From Planctomycetota bacterium (GTDB taxonomy: Bacteria; Planctomycetota; UBA1135; GCA-002686595), in the NCBI GenBank assembly GCA_021413885.1, contig JAIOPM010000016.1:1-64000 (forward strand): a DNA stretch of 64,000 bases. The letters run 5' to 3'. The notes under the pieces were generated by a model, which searched no databases, had not been told where the DNA came from, and worked only from the letters and a program-made list of their open reading frames with translations. The position numbers and the translations under genes are program-made. This document shows, one piece after another, positions 18,003 through 26,476 of the stretch. Each line of letters opens with the position of its first letter. Within the stretch, counting starts at the first letter, position 1.

Positions 18003-18127
18003 TCGAGCCCGGCGGTGGGTCCGGACCCTGTCGATGGGTACGGTTCGAACCGGGTCAGGCCGGGAACGGAGCAGCCCTAAGAGCATGGATTCATGCGATG
18101 GACGCCCGGGCCCTCCGGCGGGCTCGA
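18003..18127 (+). ncRNA. ffs: Signal recognition particle RNA (4.5S/SRP RNA)
   Basis: The conserved domain IV core GGTCAGGCCGGGAACGGAGC followed by AGCCCTAA (about 18053-18080) is the Ffh-binding hairpin. The ends pair (TCGAGCCCG at 18003-18011 with CGGGCTCGA at 18119-18127), giving a rod of about 125 bases. It lies 16 bases before dnaX, the same place as the scr gene in Bacillus. A TAGACT at 17965-17970 could be its -10, but no convincing -35 is visible. The exact ends are estimated. Confidence 0.85.
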
Positions 18128-18143
18128 CCTTACACTTGCATCG

Positions 18144-19841
18144 ATGTCGTACCTCGTTCTGGCGCGCAAGTATCGGCCGCGAACTTTCGCAGAGGTCTGC
18201 GAGCAAGAGGTCGCGGTCAAGACGCTGCAGAACGCGATCACCGAAGGTCGCGTCGGACACGCCTACTTGCTCTGCGGTCCGCGCGGCACCGGCAAGACGA
18301 CGACCGCGCGCATCTTCGCGAAGGCGCTGAACTGCGAGCGCGGTCCGACCAGCGAACCGTGCGGCACCTGCGCGCGCTGCCTCGCGACCGACGCGGGTTC
18401 CGAGATCGACATCATCGAGATCGACGCGGCGTCGAACCGCGGGATCGACGACGTGCGCGTCCTGCGCGACGAGGTGCTCTACGCGCCGCTGAACGCGCGG
18501 TTCAAGGTCTACATCGTCGACGAAGTGCACATGTTGACGAGCCAGGCCTTCAACGCGTTGTTGAAGACGCTCGAGGAGCCGCCGGCCCACGTCAAGTTCG
18601 TCTTCGCGACCACCGAGGCGGAGAAGGTTCCCGAGACGATCCGTTCGCGCTGTCAGATCCTGAAGCTGACGCTGCTGCGCGAGGACAAGATCGCGGCGCG
18701 GCTCGTGCACGTGCTCGGCCAGGAGAAGATCCAAGTCGCGCCGGGCGTCGTCGAAGAGGTCGCGCGGTTGGCGCGCGGTTCGTTGCGCGACGCGTTGTCG
18801 ATCACCGATCAGTTGCTCGCGCTCTCGGGCTCCGCGCCGACGATCGAGGACGTGCGCCGTCTCGCCGGAGCGGGCGGGCCCGAACGCGTCGAAGCCGTGC
18901 TCGCCGCCGTCGAACGCCGCGACAAGGCGGCGGTGCTCGAGTCGCTCGCCGGCGTCGACGGTTCCGAGAGCATGTTGGTCGAGGCGTTGCTCGAACATTT
19001 GCGCGGCACGCTGGTCGTCCTGCACTGCGGCGAACGTTCGCAGCTCTTCCAAGCCGAGGACTCCGAGCGCGAACGCCGCGGCGCGCGCGCGAAGCGTCTC
19101 GGGTCCGAGCGTCTCGAGCTGTGGCTCTTCGAACTCGTCGGTGCGCGCGCGCGGATGCAGGAGCTCTCGAACCACGCGCGGCTGGTGCTCGAACTCGTGC
19201 TGCTCGATCTGTGCCGCATGGAAGCGGCGTTGCCGCTCGCCGAACTCCACGATCGTCTCCTCGCGCTCGAGGAACGTCTCGCGCGCGGCGTGTCCGCCGC
19301 GGCGCCTGCGCGCGTTCCGACTCCGGCTCGAGCGCCGATCGCGAGCGCGCCCCCGAGCGTTCCGCCCCCGAGTGTTGCATCGAGCCCCGCGCCGCGTCCG
19401 ACGGTCGCCGCTGCGGCCACGCCGCCGAGCGCTGCGACTCCCGCCGCGCCTCAACCGTCGCTTGCGACGCGCGAGCTGCGTCCGACGCCGCCGCCGGCGC
19501 GCGTCGGCACGTTGTCGAACGCCGCTGCGTGGACGACTCTCGTCACCGAACTCGGTGCCGCCGATCCCGCGCTCGGCGATCTGCTGCGTCGGACGGCCAA
19601 GCTCGTCGACGTCGGCACCGCGAACGCGCGCGTGCAGCTCACGAAGCTCACCGACGCCGATCGTGAGCTCGCGTTCGCCGACGGCACGCGCTCGGCGTGT
19701 GAAACGGTGCTCGCGCGGCTCTTCGGTCGACCGCTGCGCGTCGTCTTCGACGATGCCGTGCGGCGTCCCCCCGGCGATCGCGACGCGTTCACGCGCTCGG
19801 TCGCCGAACTCTTCGGCGGCAACATCGAGGACACTCCATGA
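18144..19841 (+). CDS. dnaX: DNA polymerase III subunit gamma/tau
   Basis: The clamp-loader ATPase. It starts MSYLVLARKYRPRTFAEV. The Walker A is GPRGTGKTTTARIF near residue 44, followed by a four-cysteine zinc module (CERGPTSEPCGTCARC) and the Walker B region KVYIVDEVHMLT near residue 121. The 565-residue length fits tau. Residues about 385-450 form an Ala/Pro/Ser-rich linker to a C-terminal domain. It overlaps ybaB by four bases (ATGA). Confidence 0.95.
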   Translation: MSYLVLARKYRPRTFAEVCEQEVAVKTLQNAITEGRVGHAYLLCGPRGTGKTTTARIFAKALNCERGPTSEPCGTCARCLATDAGSEIDIIEIDAASNRGIDDVRVLRDEVLYAPLNARFKVYIVDEVHMLTSQAFNALLKTLEEPPAHVKFVFATTEAEKVPETIRSRCQILKLTLLREDKIAARLVHVLGQEKIQVAPGVVEEVARLARGSLRDALSITDQLLALSGSAPTIEDVRRLAGAGGPERVEAVLAAVERRDKAAVLESLAGVDGSESMLVEALLEHLRGTLVVLHCGERSQLFQAEDSERERRGARAKRLGSERLELWLFELVGARARMQELSNHARLVLELVLLDLCRMEAALPLAELHDRLLALEERLARGVSAAAPARVPTPARAPIASAPPSVPPPSVASSPAPRPTVAAAATPPSAATPAAPQPSLATRELRPTPPPARVGTLSNAAAWTTLVTELGAADPALGDLLRRTAKLVDVGTANARVQLTKLTDADRELAFADGTRSACETVLARLFGRPLRVVFDDAVRRPPGDRDAFTRSVAELFGGNIEDTP

Positions 19842-20161
19842 CCGGTTCCTTCGGCGAGATGGGCAGCCTGCTCAAGCAAGCCCAGGAGATGCAGCGCGCC
19901 CTCGACAAGGTGCGCGCGGAGATGAAGGCACGCACGGTCGAAGGCAGCGCCGGCGGCGGCGCGGTGCGCGTGTGGGTCACCGGCGATCGGCAGGTGAGCA
20001 AGCTCGAGATCTCCGAGGAGTTCCTGAAGGGCGCCGCGAAGACCGAGGTCGAGGAGATGGTGATGCTCGCGTTGCGCGACGGCACGACGAAGGCCGCGCG
20101 CATGGCGGAAGAAGCGTTGGGCAAGGTCACCGGCGGCATCAACCTTCCCGGACTCTTCTGA
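19838..20161 (+). CDS. ybaB: YbaB/EbfC family nucleoid-associated protein
   Basis: A small DNA-binding protein of 107 residues. The family pattern is clear: MGSLLKQAQEMQRALDKVRA near residue 7, GGGAVRVWVTGDRQVSKLEI near residue 38, and a C-terminal helix ending GKVTGGINLPGLF. The dnaX-ybaB-recR trio is widely conserved, and the role is thought to be DNA binding linked to recombination/repair. It is coupled to dnaX by a start/stop overlap. Confidence 0.93.
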   Translation: MTGSFGEMGSLLKQAQEMQRALDKVRAEMKARTVEGSAGGGAVRVWVTGDRQVSKLEISEEFLKGAAKTEVEEMVMLALRDGTTKAARMAEEALGKVTGGINLPGLF

Positions 20162-20162
20162 C

Positions 20163-20783
20163 TTGGCGTACCCCGAGCCCCTCGAACGATTGGTCCACGC
20201 CTTCGAGCGCTTCCCCGGCGTCGGCCGGCGCACGGCGGAGCGGCTCGCGTTCCATGTGCTCCAGGACGAAGAAGCGCGCGAGCTGGCGCCCGCGATCCAA
20301 TACGCGCTCGCGCACACCAAGACTTGCGCGACGTGCTGCAACGTCGCCGACACGAATCCGTGCGCGGTGTGCTCCGACGAGAAGCGTGACGCGCGCACGA
20401 TCTGCGTCGTCGAGCGGCCGCGCGACGTCGAGGCGCTCGAGCGCGCCGCGATCTTCCGCGGTCGCTACCACGTCCTGATGGGCGCGTTCAATCCGGCCGA
20501 GGGCGTCGATCCACGCCATCTCACGGTCGATCGTCTGCGCGCGCGCGTCGCGGCGAACGGCGCGGACGAAGTGATCCTCGCGACCGATCCCGACGCTGAA
20601 GGCGAGGCGACGGCGCAGCTCGTGCTCGAGGCGCTGGAGTCGCTTGGCGCGAAAGCTCCGCGGGTCTCGCGCCTCGCCCGCGGCGTGCCTTCCGGCAGCG
20701 CGATCGAGTACTTGCACCGCGGCGTGCTCGAGGACGCACTCCAAGGGCGACGCGAAGTGAAGTTGCGCACGCGGCCCGGCTGA
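20163..20783 (+). CDS. recR: Recombination protein RecR
   Basis: RecR acts with RecF/RecO to load RecA on gapped DNA. The 206-residue protein starts at TTG, one base after ybaB, giving MAYPEPLERLVHAFERFPGV. The helix-hairpin-helix GVGRRTAERLAF, the zinc module CATC...CAVC (about residues 57-75) and a Toprim domain with EVILATDPDAEGEATA are visible. The length is normal. Confidence 0.94.
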   Translation: MAYPEPLERLVHAFERFPGVGRRTAERLAFHVLQDEEARELAPAIQYALAHTKTCATCCNVADTNPCAVCSDEKRDARTICVVERPRDVEALERAAIFRGRYHVLMGAFNPAEGVDPRHLTVDRLRARVAANGADEVILATDPDAEGEATAQLVLEALESLGAKAPRVSRLARGVPSGSAIEYLHRGVLEDALQGRREVKLRTRPG

Positions 20784-20829
20784 GCTCCGCCTCAACCCGC
20801 CCGGGAATCCGGCCGAAGAGGACGCCTGG

Positions 20830-22182
20830 ATGGCGAACTCCGGTTTTGGTCAGCACATGCGTCAGAGCCAGCGGCAGGAAATGCTGCTGCAGCCGCGCAT
20901 GCTGCAGGCGATCGAGATCCTCGCTCTGCCCGCGCAGGACCTCGACGCGTACTTGCGCGCCGCGGCAGAGGAGAACGAGGCGTTGTCGGTGCGTTCGCCG
21001 GAGCTCGGCGTCGATCTCGGCGCGCCGTTGCCGCGCGAACGCGCGCGTTCGTCGGAGGCGACAGCGCGGCACTCGGCGATGCTCGAGAGCCAACCGGCCC
21101 GCGCGCGTTCGGTCGCCGACCAAGTCGAAGAGGAACTCGCGTCGCGCGCGCTCGACGCGCCGCTCGCGGCGTGGGTGCGCTTCCTGATCGGTTGCCTCGA
21201 CGCGAATGGCTTCTTGAAGCCTAGCGACGACGAGTTGCTCGCGTGGGCCGGCGAACGCGGGCTCGAAGGCGGACGCGAGGAGCTCGGGCGCGCGCTCGCG
21301 GAATTGCAGAAGCTCGAACCGCGCGGCATCGGCGCGCGCGATCCGATCGAGGCGCTGCTGTTGCAGCTCGACCCGCGTGATCCCGACTACCGCGATCTCG
21401 CGGTGATGATCGAGAGCTTCCTCGACGAGCTCGCGAAGAACAAGTTGCCCCAAGTCGCGAAAGCGATGGGCCTCGACGTCGACGCGGTGCGTCGTCTGAT
21501 GGCGCGCTTGACCGAGTTCTCGCCGCGCCCCGCGGCCGAACTCGACCGCGACGCGGCGCCGCCGATCGTGCCAGACGTCCTGATCCGGCCCGGCCTCGGC
21601 GGCTTCGAGATCAGTCTCGACGACTCGCGCGCGTCGACGGTGACGCTCGACGACAGCGTGCGCGAGCTCGCGCGCGATCGCGAACTCGACCGCAAGCTGC
21701 GCGAACACCTGCGCAACAAGGTCGAACGCGCGCGTTGGATCGTCGACGCCGTCGCGCAACGGCGCGCGACGTTGCTGCGCGTCGCGACCGCGGTCTTCCA
21801 CCACCAACGTCCGTACCTCGACCAGGGCGCCGGCCACTTGGTGCCGTTGCGCATGACCGACGTCGCGAACGAAGTCGGCCTGCACGTCAGCACCGTCAGC
21901 CGCGCGGTCGCCGGCAAGTACGTCGAAACGCCGTGGGGGATCGAGCCGTTGCGGCGTTTCTTCCAGGGCTCGTCCGGCCACGATCCCGAGTCCGCGCGAG
22001 ACGACGTGCGCGAACTGGTGCGTGCGTTGTTCGCCGGCGAGGACCCGAAGCGACCGCTCTCCGACGACGAGGTCGTCGCCGCGCTCGAGAAGCGCGGACT
22101 CGAACTCGCGCGGCGCACGATCACGAAGTACCGACAGGAGCTCGGCATCCCGAGTTCCTACCGCCGCAAGCGTCACGAATAG
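20830..22182 (+). CDS. rpoN: RNA polymerase sigma-54 factor
   Basis: Sigma-54 directs polymerase to -24/-12 promoters and needs AAA+ activators. The Gln/Leu-rich region I starts QSQRQEMLLQPRMLQAIEIL. The core-binding and DNA-binding regions follow, with the helix-turn-helix around MTDVANEVGLHVSTVSRAV. The RpoN box ARRTITKYRQELGIP is near the C-terminus. The length of 450 is normal. It is followed by truA, hpf and PTS genes, resembling rpoN-hpf-ptsN neighbourhoods in proteobacteria. Confidence 0.95.
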   Translation: MANSGFGQHMRQSQRQEMLLQPRMLQAIEILALPAQDLDAYLRAAAEENEALSVRSPELGVDLGAPLPRERARSSEATARHSAMLESQPARARSVADQVEEELASRALDAPLAAWVRFLIGCLDANGFLKPSDDELLAWAGERGLEGGREELGRALAELQKLEPRGIGARDPIEALLLQLDPRDPDYRDLAVMIESFLDELAKNKLPQVAKAMGLDVDAVRRLMARLTEFSPRPAAELDRDAAPPIVPDVLIRPGLGGFEISLDDSRASTVTLDDSVRELARDRELDRKLREHLRNKVERARWIVDAVAQRRATLLRVATAVFHHQRPYLDQGAGHLVPLRMTDVANEVGLHVSTVSRAVAGKYVETPWGIEPLRRFFQGSSGHDPESARDDVRELVRALFAGEDPKRPLSDDEVVAALEKRGLELARRTITKYRQELGIPSSYRRKRHE

Positions 22183-22201
22183 GGCGGCGCGCTCCGTTAC
22201 G

Positions 22202-23008
22202 ATGCGCGGCATGCGCAACGTGCGCCTGCAGATCGCTTACGACGGCTCGCGCTTCCACGGTTGGCAACGCCAGGCGGGAGCCCATTCGGTCCAGGAAGCG
22301 CTCGAGGACGCGTACCGGAGTTTGAGCGGCGAGTCGGCCGTCGTGCACGGTTCGGGCCGCACCGACACCGGCGTTCACGCGTTGCGTCAGGTCGCGCACG
22401 TTCACGTCGGGACGCGGCTCTCCGACGATCGTCTGCGGCACGCGCTCAACGCGCACCTCGTCGACGGCGTCGCGGTGCGCCGCGTCGAGACGTGCCCCGA
22501 CGCATTCCACGCGCGCTTCGACGCGCGCGGGAAGCGTTACATGTACTTGGTCGCGACGTCGCGCTTCCGGCCGCCGTTCGGCGAGAAGCTCTGCCACTGG
22601 GTCGAGCAACCGCTCGATCGCGCCGCGATGCGCCGCGCGGCCGACGCGTTGGTCGGCGAGCACGATTTCTCGGCGTTCGCGAGCTCGGGCTCGCCGCGGC
22701 CTTCGAACGTCCGCCTGATCCGCAGCATCCACTTCATCGCGCGGCGCGAGGCGTTCGCGTTCGTCGTCGAAGGCAACGGCTTCCTCTACAACATGGTGCG
22801 GGCGATCGCGGGCACGTTGCTGCTGGTCGGCAACCGGAGGCTCGCGCCCGAGGCCGTCGCGGAGATCCTCGCGTCGCGCGAACGCGAGAACGCGGGCCCG
22901 ACCGCGCCGCCGGAGGGCTTGTACTTGGTGTCGGTGCTGTACGACGAACCGGTCTTCCCCGGCCGCGACCGCGGACCGCGCGGCGTGCCGGGCGTCTTCC
23001 AATTCTAA
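22202..23008 (+). CDS. truA: tRNA pseudouridine(38-40) synthase TruA
   Basis: TruA makes pseudouridine at positions 38-40 of tRNA anticodon arms. The catalytic Asp lies in GSGRTDTGVHALRQVAHV near residue 50, with the N-terminal YDGSRFHGWQRQ and the C-terminal FLYNMVRAIAGTLLLVG also conserved. The ATG at 22202 gives 268 residues; a second ATG at 22211 (MRNVRLQIAYDGS) is equally possible. It is 19 bases after rpoN and probably in the same transcript. Confidence 0.94.
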   Translation: MRGMRNVRLQIAYDGSRFHGWQRQAGAHSVQEALEDAYRSLSGESAVVHGSGRTDTGVHALRQVAHVHVGTRLSDDRLRHALNAHLVDGVAVRRVETCPDAFHARFDARGKRYMYLVATSRFRPPFGEKLCHWVEQPLDRAAMRRAADALVGEHDFSAFASSGSPRPSNVRLIRSIHFIARREAFAFVVEGNGFLYNMVRAIAGTLLLVGNRRLAPEAVAEILASRERENAGPTAPPEGLYLVSVLYDEPVFPGRDRGPRGVPGVFQF

Positions 23009-23323
23009 CGGTCGGTCACGAACGCGCGGACGTTTCCGCGGGCTCGGCTCCACTCGACCGACGCCGCGCGCCGAAAGTCGATGCGAGGTTGGCCCTTGAC
23101 CGATTCACGCCTCCGATCCACCTTGGATCTTGGTGCCGATGTCTCCTGCATTGGGCGTCCCTGCCGGACCGCTGCGCTTCGCCGCGCGCGTCCGGCGCAC
23201 GACGTGGAGATCTCGCGCTCGGTTGCTCGCGCGTTCGTATCGCGCTTCCAGCAGGGCCGCACCGCCGCATCGTTCGCGACCGCGGGTCGCGAGGATTCTC
23301 CTGCTGGTTGCCGAAGGACTCTC
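23009..23323 (+). other. Intergenic region before hpf
   Basis: 315 bases without a supported gene. A 6-bp hairpin (CGCGGA-CGTT-TCCGCG, 23025-23040) follows truA without a T run. A TTGACC at 23096-23101 could be a -35 element, but no good -10 is spaced from it. The rest is GC-rich with no clear structure. An ORF can be read through it into hpf, but its product lacks recognisable features. Confidence 0.4.
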
Positions 23324-23638
23324 ATGAAGACACAAGTCTCGATTCCGCATCACGAGTATCCGTCCAACGTGCGTGAGTTCGTCGAGGGGAAGCTCACGCA
23401 CCTCGAGAAGTTCTATGACCGCATCGTGTCGTTGCGCGCCAAGTTGGAGCGCGAGACCGCGTCCCATCGCGTCGAGCTCGTCGCGAACGTCGGCCACGGC
23501 ACGACGTTGGTCGTCGACGGCCGTGGCCCGTTGCTCGACAGCGCCTTGGAAGAAGCCGTGCACCGCATGATCTCGGTGCTCTCGCGCCACAAGGAAAAAC
23601 TGACCGACCGTCATCGTCGGCGCAACGCCAAGGAGTAG
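23324..23638 (+). CDS. hpf: Ribosome hibernation promoting factor, short form
   Basis: HPF binds the 30S tRNA channel in non-growing cells. The 104-residue protein has the expected beta-alpha-beta fold, with YPSNVREFVEGKLTHLEKFY near residue 12 and the basic end SRHKEKLTDRHRRRNAKE. It lacks the C-terminal dimerisation domain of long HPF. AAGGA lies six to seven bases before the ATG. Its place between rpoN/truA and a PTS EIIA gene is typical of HPF in rpoN loci. Confidence 0.9.
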   Translation: MKTQVSIPHHEYPSNVREFVEGKLTHLEKFYDRIVSLRAKLERETASHRVELVANVGHGTTLVVDGRGPLLDSALEEAVHRMISVLSRHKEKLTDRHRRRNAKE

Positions 23639-23658
23639 CGTTCGGCTGAGAAGCGCAC

Positions 23659-23703
23659 GGCGCGGGTCGCGGGGCGAGAGCTCCGCGGCCCGCGCGGCTT
23701 TCG
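23659..23703 (+). terminator. Terminator after hpf
   Basis: A long hairpin: GCGCGGG (23660-23666) pairs with CCCGCGC (23689-23695), and GCGGGG with CTCCGC inside a two-base internal loop. GGCTTTC follows. This separates the rpoN-truA-hpf transcript from the PTS genes. Confidence 0.55.
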
Positions 23704-23795
23704 GCGGACGTTCGTCGCGCCGGCCCGGTCGCGAGCACGCTGTGGTAACCTCTGCCGCCCGCGTTCCGCTCGTTCGCGGCGCGAGGAACACCGCG

Positions 23796-24275
23796 ATGAG
23801 CTTCTGGAAGAACTTCAAGGCGAAGGCGTGCGGCATCGAGCTCGAGGGCCGCGAGAAGGACCAAGTCCTCGGCGAGATCGTCGCGCAGATGATCGCCGGC
23901 GGCGCGTTGAGCGAGAAGCTCGAGCGCCAAGCGTTGACTGCGCTGGTCGCGCGTGAGCTCCAGGCCTCGACCGGCGTCGGCATGAACGTCGCGATCCCGC
24001 ACGTGCAGCTTGCGGGGCTCGAACAAGCGGTCTTCACGCTCTCGGTGCACAAGGCGGGCGTGCCGTGGAACGCGCTCGACGGCGAGCCCGTGCACCTCTT
24101 CTTCACGGTGCTGCGTCCGGATCGCGCGACGCCCGCGTACGACCCGACCAAGCATCTCGAGATGATGCGTTGGATCGCGCGGCTCGGCCGCTCGGGCGAT
24201 TTCCGGCGCTTCGCGATCGCGGCGCGCACGAGGCCCGAGCTGCTCGACCTCCTCAAGGAAATGGCGCACGTCTGA
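23796..24275 (+). CDS. ptsN: PTS EIIA-type protein (PtsN-like)
   Basis: A 159-residue protein with a PTS EIIA type-2 (fructose/Ntr) fold. The phospho-accepting His69 is in GVGMNVAIPHVQLAGL, the family signature, and the C-terminal part RFAIAARTRPELLDLLKEM is also typical. GAGGAA lies at 23783-23788 and a TAACCT at 23746-23751 may be a -10 element. In nitrogen-PTS systems this protein is regulatory rather than a sugar transporter. No membrane EII component is present here. HPr follows seven bases later. Confidence 0.82.
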   Translation: MSFWKNFKAKACGIELEGREKDQVLGEIVAQMIAGGALSEKLERQALTALVARELQASTGVGMNVAIPHVQLAGLEQAVFTLSVHKAGVPWNALDGEPVHLFFTVLRPDRATPAYDPTKHLEMMRWIARLGRSGDFRRFAIAARTRPELLDLLKEMAHV

Positions 24276-24282
24276 TCCGGCC

Positions 24283-24558
24283 GTGGTCCGCGTCCTGAAG
24301 AGCGTCCGGATCGTCAACTCCGCGGGACTGCACGCTCGGCCGTGTCACCAACTCGCCGCGGCGGCGCTCGCTTCCCAGAGTCGGGTTACCGTCCGATGCG
24401 ACGACCGCGAGGCGGACGGGAAGAGCATCCTCGAGCTGATGACCCTCGCCGCGCCGCTTGGATCGGTGCTCGAGTTCGAAGCAGAGGGCGCGGATGCCGA
24501 GGCGGTGGTGGAACGCCTTTCCCAAGTCGTCGCGTCCGGGTTCGGCGAAAGCGCCTGA
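24283..24558 (+). CDS. ptsH: Phosphocarrier protein HPr
   Basis: HPr passes phosphate from enzyme I to EIIA proteins. The 91-residue protein has the active-site motif GLHARP with His17, and the region GKSILELMTLAA with Ser48 at the place of the regulatory serine phosphorylated by HPr kinase. The start is GTG. It is paired with the PtsN-like gene. Enzyme I (ptsI) and hprK are not in the window, so the phosphate source must be encoded elsewhere. Confidence 0.9.
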   Translation: MVRVLKSVRIVNSAGLHARPCHQLAAAALASQSRVTVRCDDREADGKSILELMTLAAPLGSVLEFEAEGADAEAVVERLSQVVASGFGESA

Positions 24559-24710
24559 CCCTCCCGCAAACGCTACCGCTCGCTAAACCTCGGACGACCT
24601 TCGCTCCGAAACCTGTGCGGCATCCCGGGCCTTCGTGGTCGCGGGAACGGCGGTGACGTGGCTGGCCCACGGAACTGCCGACCGTTTCGGTCCCCAAACG
24701 GGGGTGAAGA

Positions 24711-25763
24711 GTGTTCCGTCGAGGCAAGAGCATCGTGGGCTTGGACCTGGGCAGCCAGGTCATCAAGGCGGTCGAGATCACGCTCGAAGGCCCCGAGCCG
24801 GTCATCACCGGCTTCGCACGCGTCGAGATTCCTCCCGGCACCGAACGCGGCGCGGCGATCGCCGAAGCGTTCAAGAAGGGGAAGTTCCGCTCGAAGAACG
24901 TCGTCACGTCGGTCAGCGGCCAGTCGGTGGTCGTGCGCTACGTGTCGATGCCGCGTATGTCGGAGAACGAACTCCGTCAAGCGATCCGCATCGAAGCGGA
25001 CCGCTACGTGCCGTTCGAACTCGACGAGGTCAAGCTCGACTGCCAGTCGTTGACGCGTCGTCCGCACAAGGGCGCCGAGTCGGATCCGAACGACAAGGAG
25101 CAGATGGCCGTGCTGCTCGTCGCGTGTCGCATCCAGACGCTCGACGAACAGGTCAAGCAGATCCTCGCCCAAGGGCTTTCGCCGCAAGCGGTCGACGTCG
25201 ACGTCTTCGCGCTCGCGAACGCGTGGGAACTCTGCGGCTTGCCCGAAGAAGCCAAGGAAGGCGAGCAGGAGAAGGGCGTCGCGCTGATCGACGTCGGCCA
25301 CGTGCGCACTTCGATCAACGTGCTCTCGGGCGGCGAGACGTGCTTCAGCCGCGAGATCGGCATCGGCGGCCACGACATGACGCAAGCGGTCGCGCGGCGG
25401 CTCGGCATCGAGCTCCACGAAGCCGAGAACCTGAAGCGCAGCCCCGGCGAACAAGACGCCGAGTTGCAGCGAGCGATCGCGCCGGTGCTCGAGGACCTGA
25501 CGAGCGAGATCACGCTCTCGCTCGACTTCGTCGAACACCACGAAGGCCTCCGCGTCGAAGAGATCCTGCTCTCCGGCGGCGGCATCCTCGCGCCGGGCGC
25601 GATCACCTACATCGAACAGGCCACCGCGCGGACCGCGCGCGCGTGGAATCCCATCGAGGGTCTGCGCATCGCCGTCGATCGCGTGGACGTGGAAGAACTC
25701 GAAGCGTGGGCTTCGTCCCTCGCCGTCGCCGTCGGCCTTGCCTCGCGAGTGCGTGCCGCATGA
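24711..25763 (+). CDS. pilM: Type IV pilus assembly protein PilM
   Basis: PilM is an actin-like cytoplasmic ATPase that binds the PilN N-terminus and links the inner-membrane platform to the pilus motor. The FtsA/PilM fold shows IVGLDLGSQVIKAVEI near residue 8, ALIDVGHVRTSINVLSGGE near residue 190 and the C-terminal ILLSGGGILAPG near residue 284. The start is GTG, with GGGGGTGAAG just upstream. It opens the pilM-N-O-Q operon, and its stop overlaps pilN (ATGA). The 151 bases before it hold no clear signal. Confidence 0.9.
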   Translation: MFRRGKSIVGLDLGSQVIKAVEITLEGPEPVITGFARVEIPPGTERGAAIAEAFKKGKFRSKNVVTSVSGQSVVVRYVSMPRMSENELRQAIRIEADRYVPFELDEVKLDCQSLTRRPHKGAESDPNDKEQMAVLLVACRIQTLDEQVKQILAQGLSPQAVDVDVFALANAWELCGLPEEAKEGEQEKGVALIDVGHVRTSINVLSGGETCFSREIGIGGHDMTQAVARRLGIELHEAENLKRSPGEQDAELQRAIAPVLEDLTSEITLSLDFVEHHEGLRVEEILLSGGGILAPGAITYIEQATARTARAWNPIEGLRIAVDRVDVEELEAWASSLAVAVGLASRVRAA

Positions 25764-26476
25764 TCCGCATCAACCTCCTCCCCGACGAGTACCGCAAGAA
25801 GAGCCGTACTCCGCTGAAGCTGATGTTGACCGTGACGGGTCTCGTCGCGGCCAACGGTCTTGCGCTCGCGTGGTTGGCGTTCCTGCACTTCGGCGTGATG
25901 GCCGAGATCGAGAGCGAGCGCAACGTCCTGCAGACCGAGTCCGACGGTCTCGCGGCGCAGATCAAGTACCACAAGTCGCTCGAGCAGGAGAAGAAGATCT
26001 ACTCGATGCGCGAGCAGGCGCTCGCCGACGTCACGTCGAACCGCATCTCGTGGACGCGCAAAGTCGACGAGCTGATGGACATCGTCAACAAGGGCGTGCA
26101 AGGCGATCGCCACATGGTCTGGTTCGACGACCTGATCGTGCAGCAGACGTCCGACCCGCGCACGAAGTCCTACGGCTCGCTGCGCGCCGGCGGTCACTCG
26201 GGCTCCGACAACTTCGCCCAGGTCGCGAACTTCCTCGAGGACGTCGAGCGTTCGACGTTCCTCTCGGACTTCATGCCGCCGGCGCCGCCCGAAGGCTCGC
26301 AACAACAGACCGACAAGGAACTGCAACCCGCCGTGGTCTGGGGCTTCCCGCTCCAGTTGAACCTGAAGAGTCCCGAGGAACGCAGCGGCAAGCCCAAGCC
26401 CGCCGATCCGAAGGCCAAGTCCACCGCCAAGTCGACCGCCGAGACCAAGGTCGCCGAGAAGGAGCAGCAGAAGTGA
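25760..26476 (+). CDS. pilN: Type IV pilus assembly protein PilN
   Basis: PilN is a bitopic inner-membrane protein. The N-terminal MIRINLLPDEYRKK is the conserved PilM-binding segment. One membrane helix follows (about residues 20-45), then a coiled region and a periplasmic ferredoxin-like domain. At 238 residues it is a little longer than usual; the last 35 residues are Lys/Ala/Thr-rich. It overlaps both neighbours (ATGA with pilM, GTGA with pilO), so the three are translated together. Confidence 0.88.
   Translation: MIRINLLPDEYRKKSRTPLKLMLTVTGLVAANGLALAWLAFLHFGVMAEIESERNVLQTESDGLAAQIKYHKSLEQEKKIYSMREQALADVTSNRISWTRKVDELMDIVNKGVQGDRHMVWFDDLIVQQTSDPRTKSYGSLRAGGHSGSDNFAQVANFLEDVERSTFLSDFMPPAPPEGSQQQTDKELQPAVVWGFPLQLNLKSPEERSGKPKPADPKAKSTAKSTAETKVAEKEQQK

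Noticed and set aside
23091..23104. Sigma-54-like TTGGCCCTTGACC before hpf
   Set aside because: No GC is found ten bases after the GG, so the -24/-12 spacing is wrong.
24559..24710. Possible c-di-GMP riboswitch before pilM
   Set aside because: The region is short and GC-rich; I could not find the conserved core of the GEMM riboswitches.
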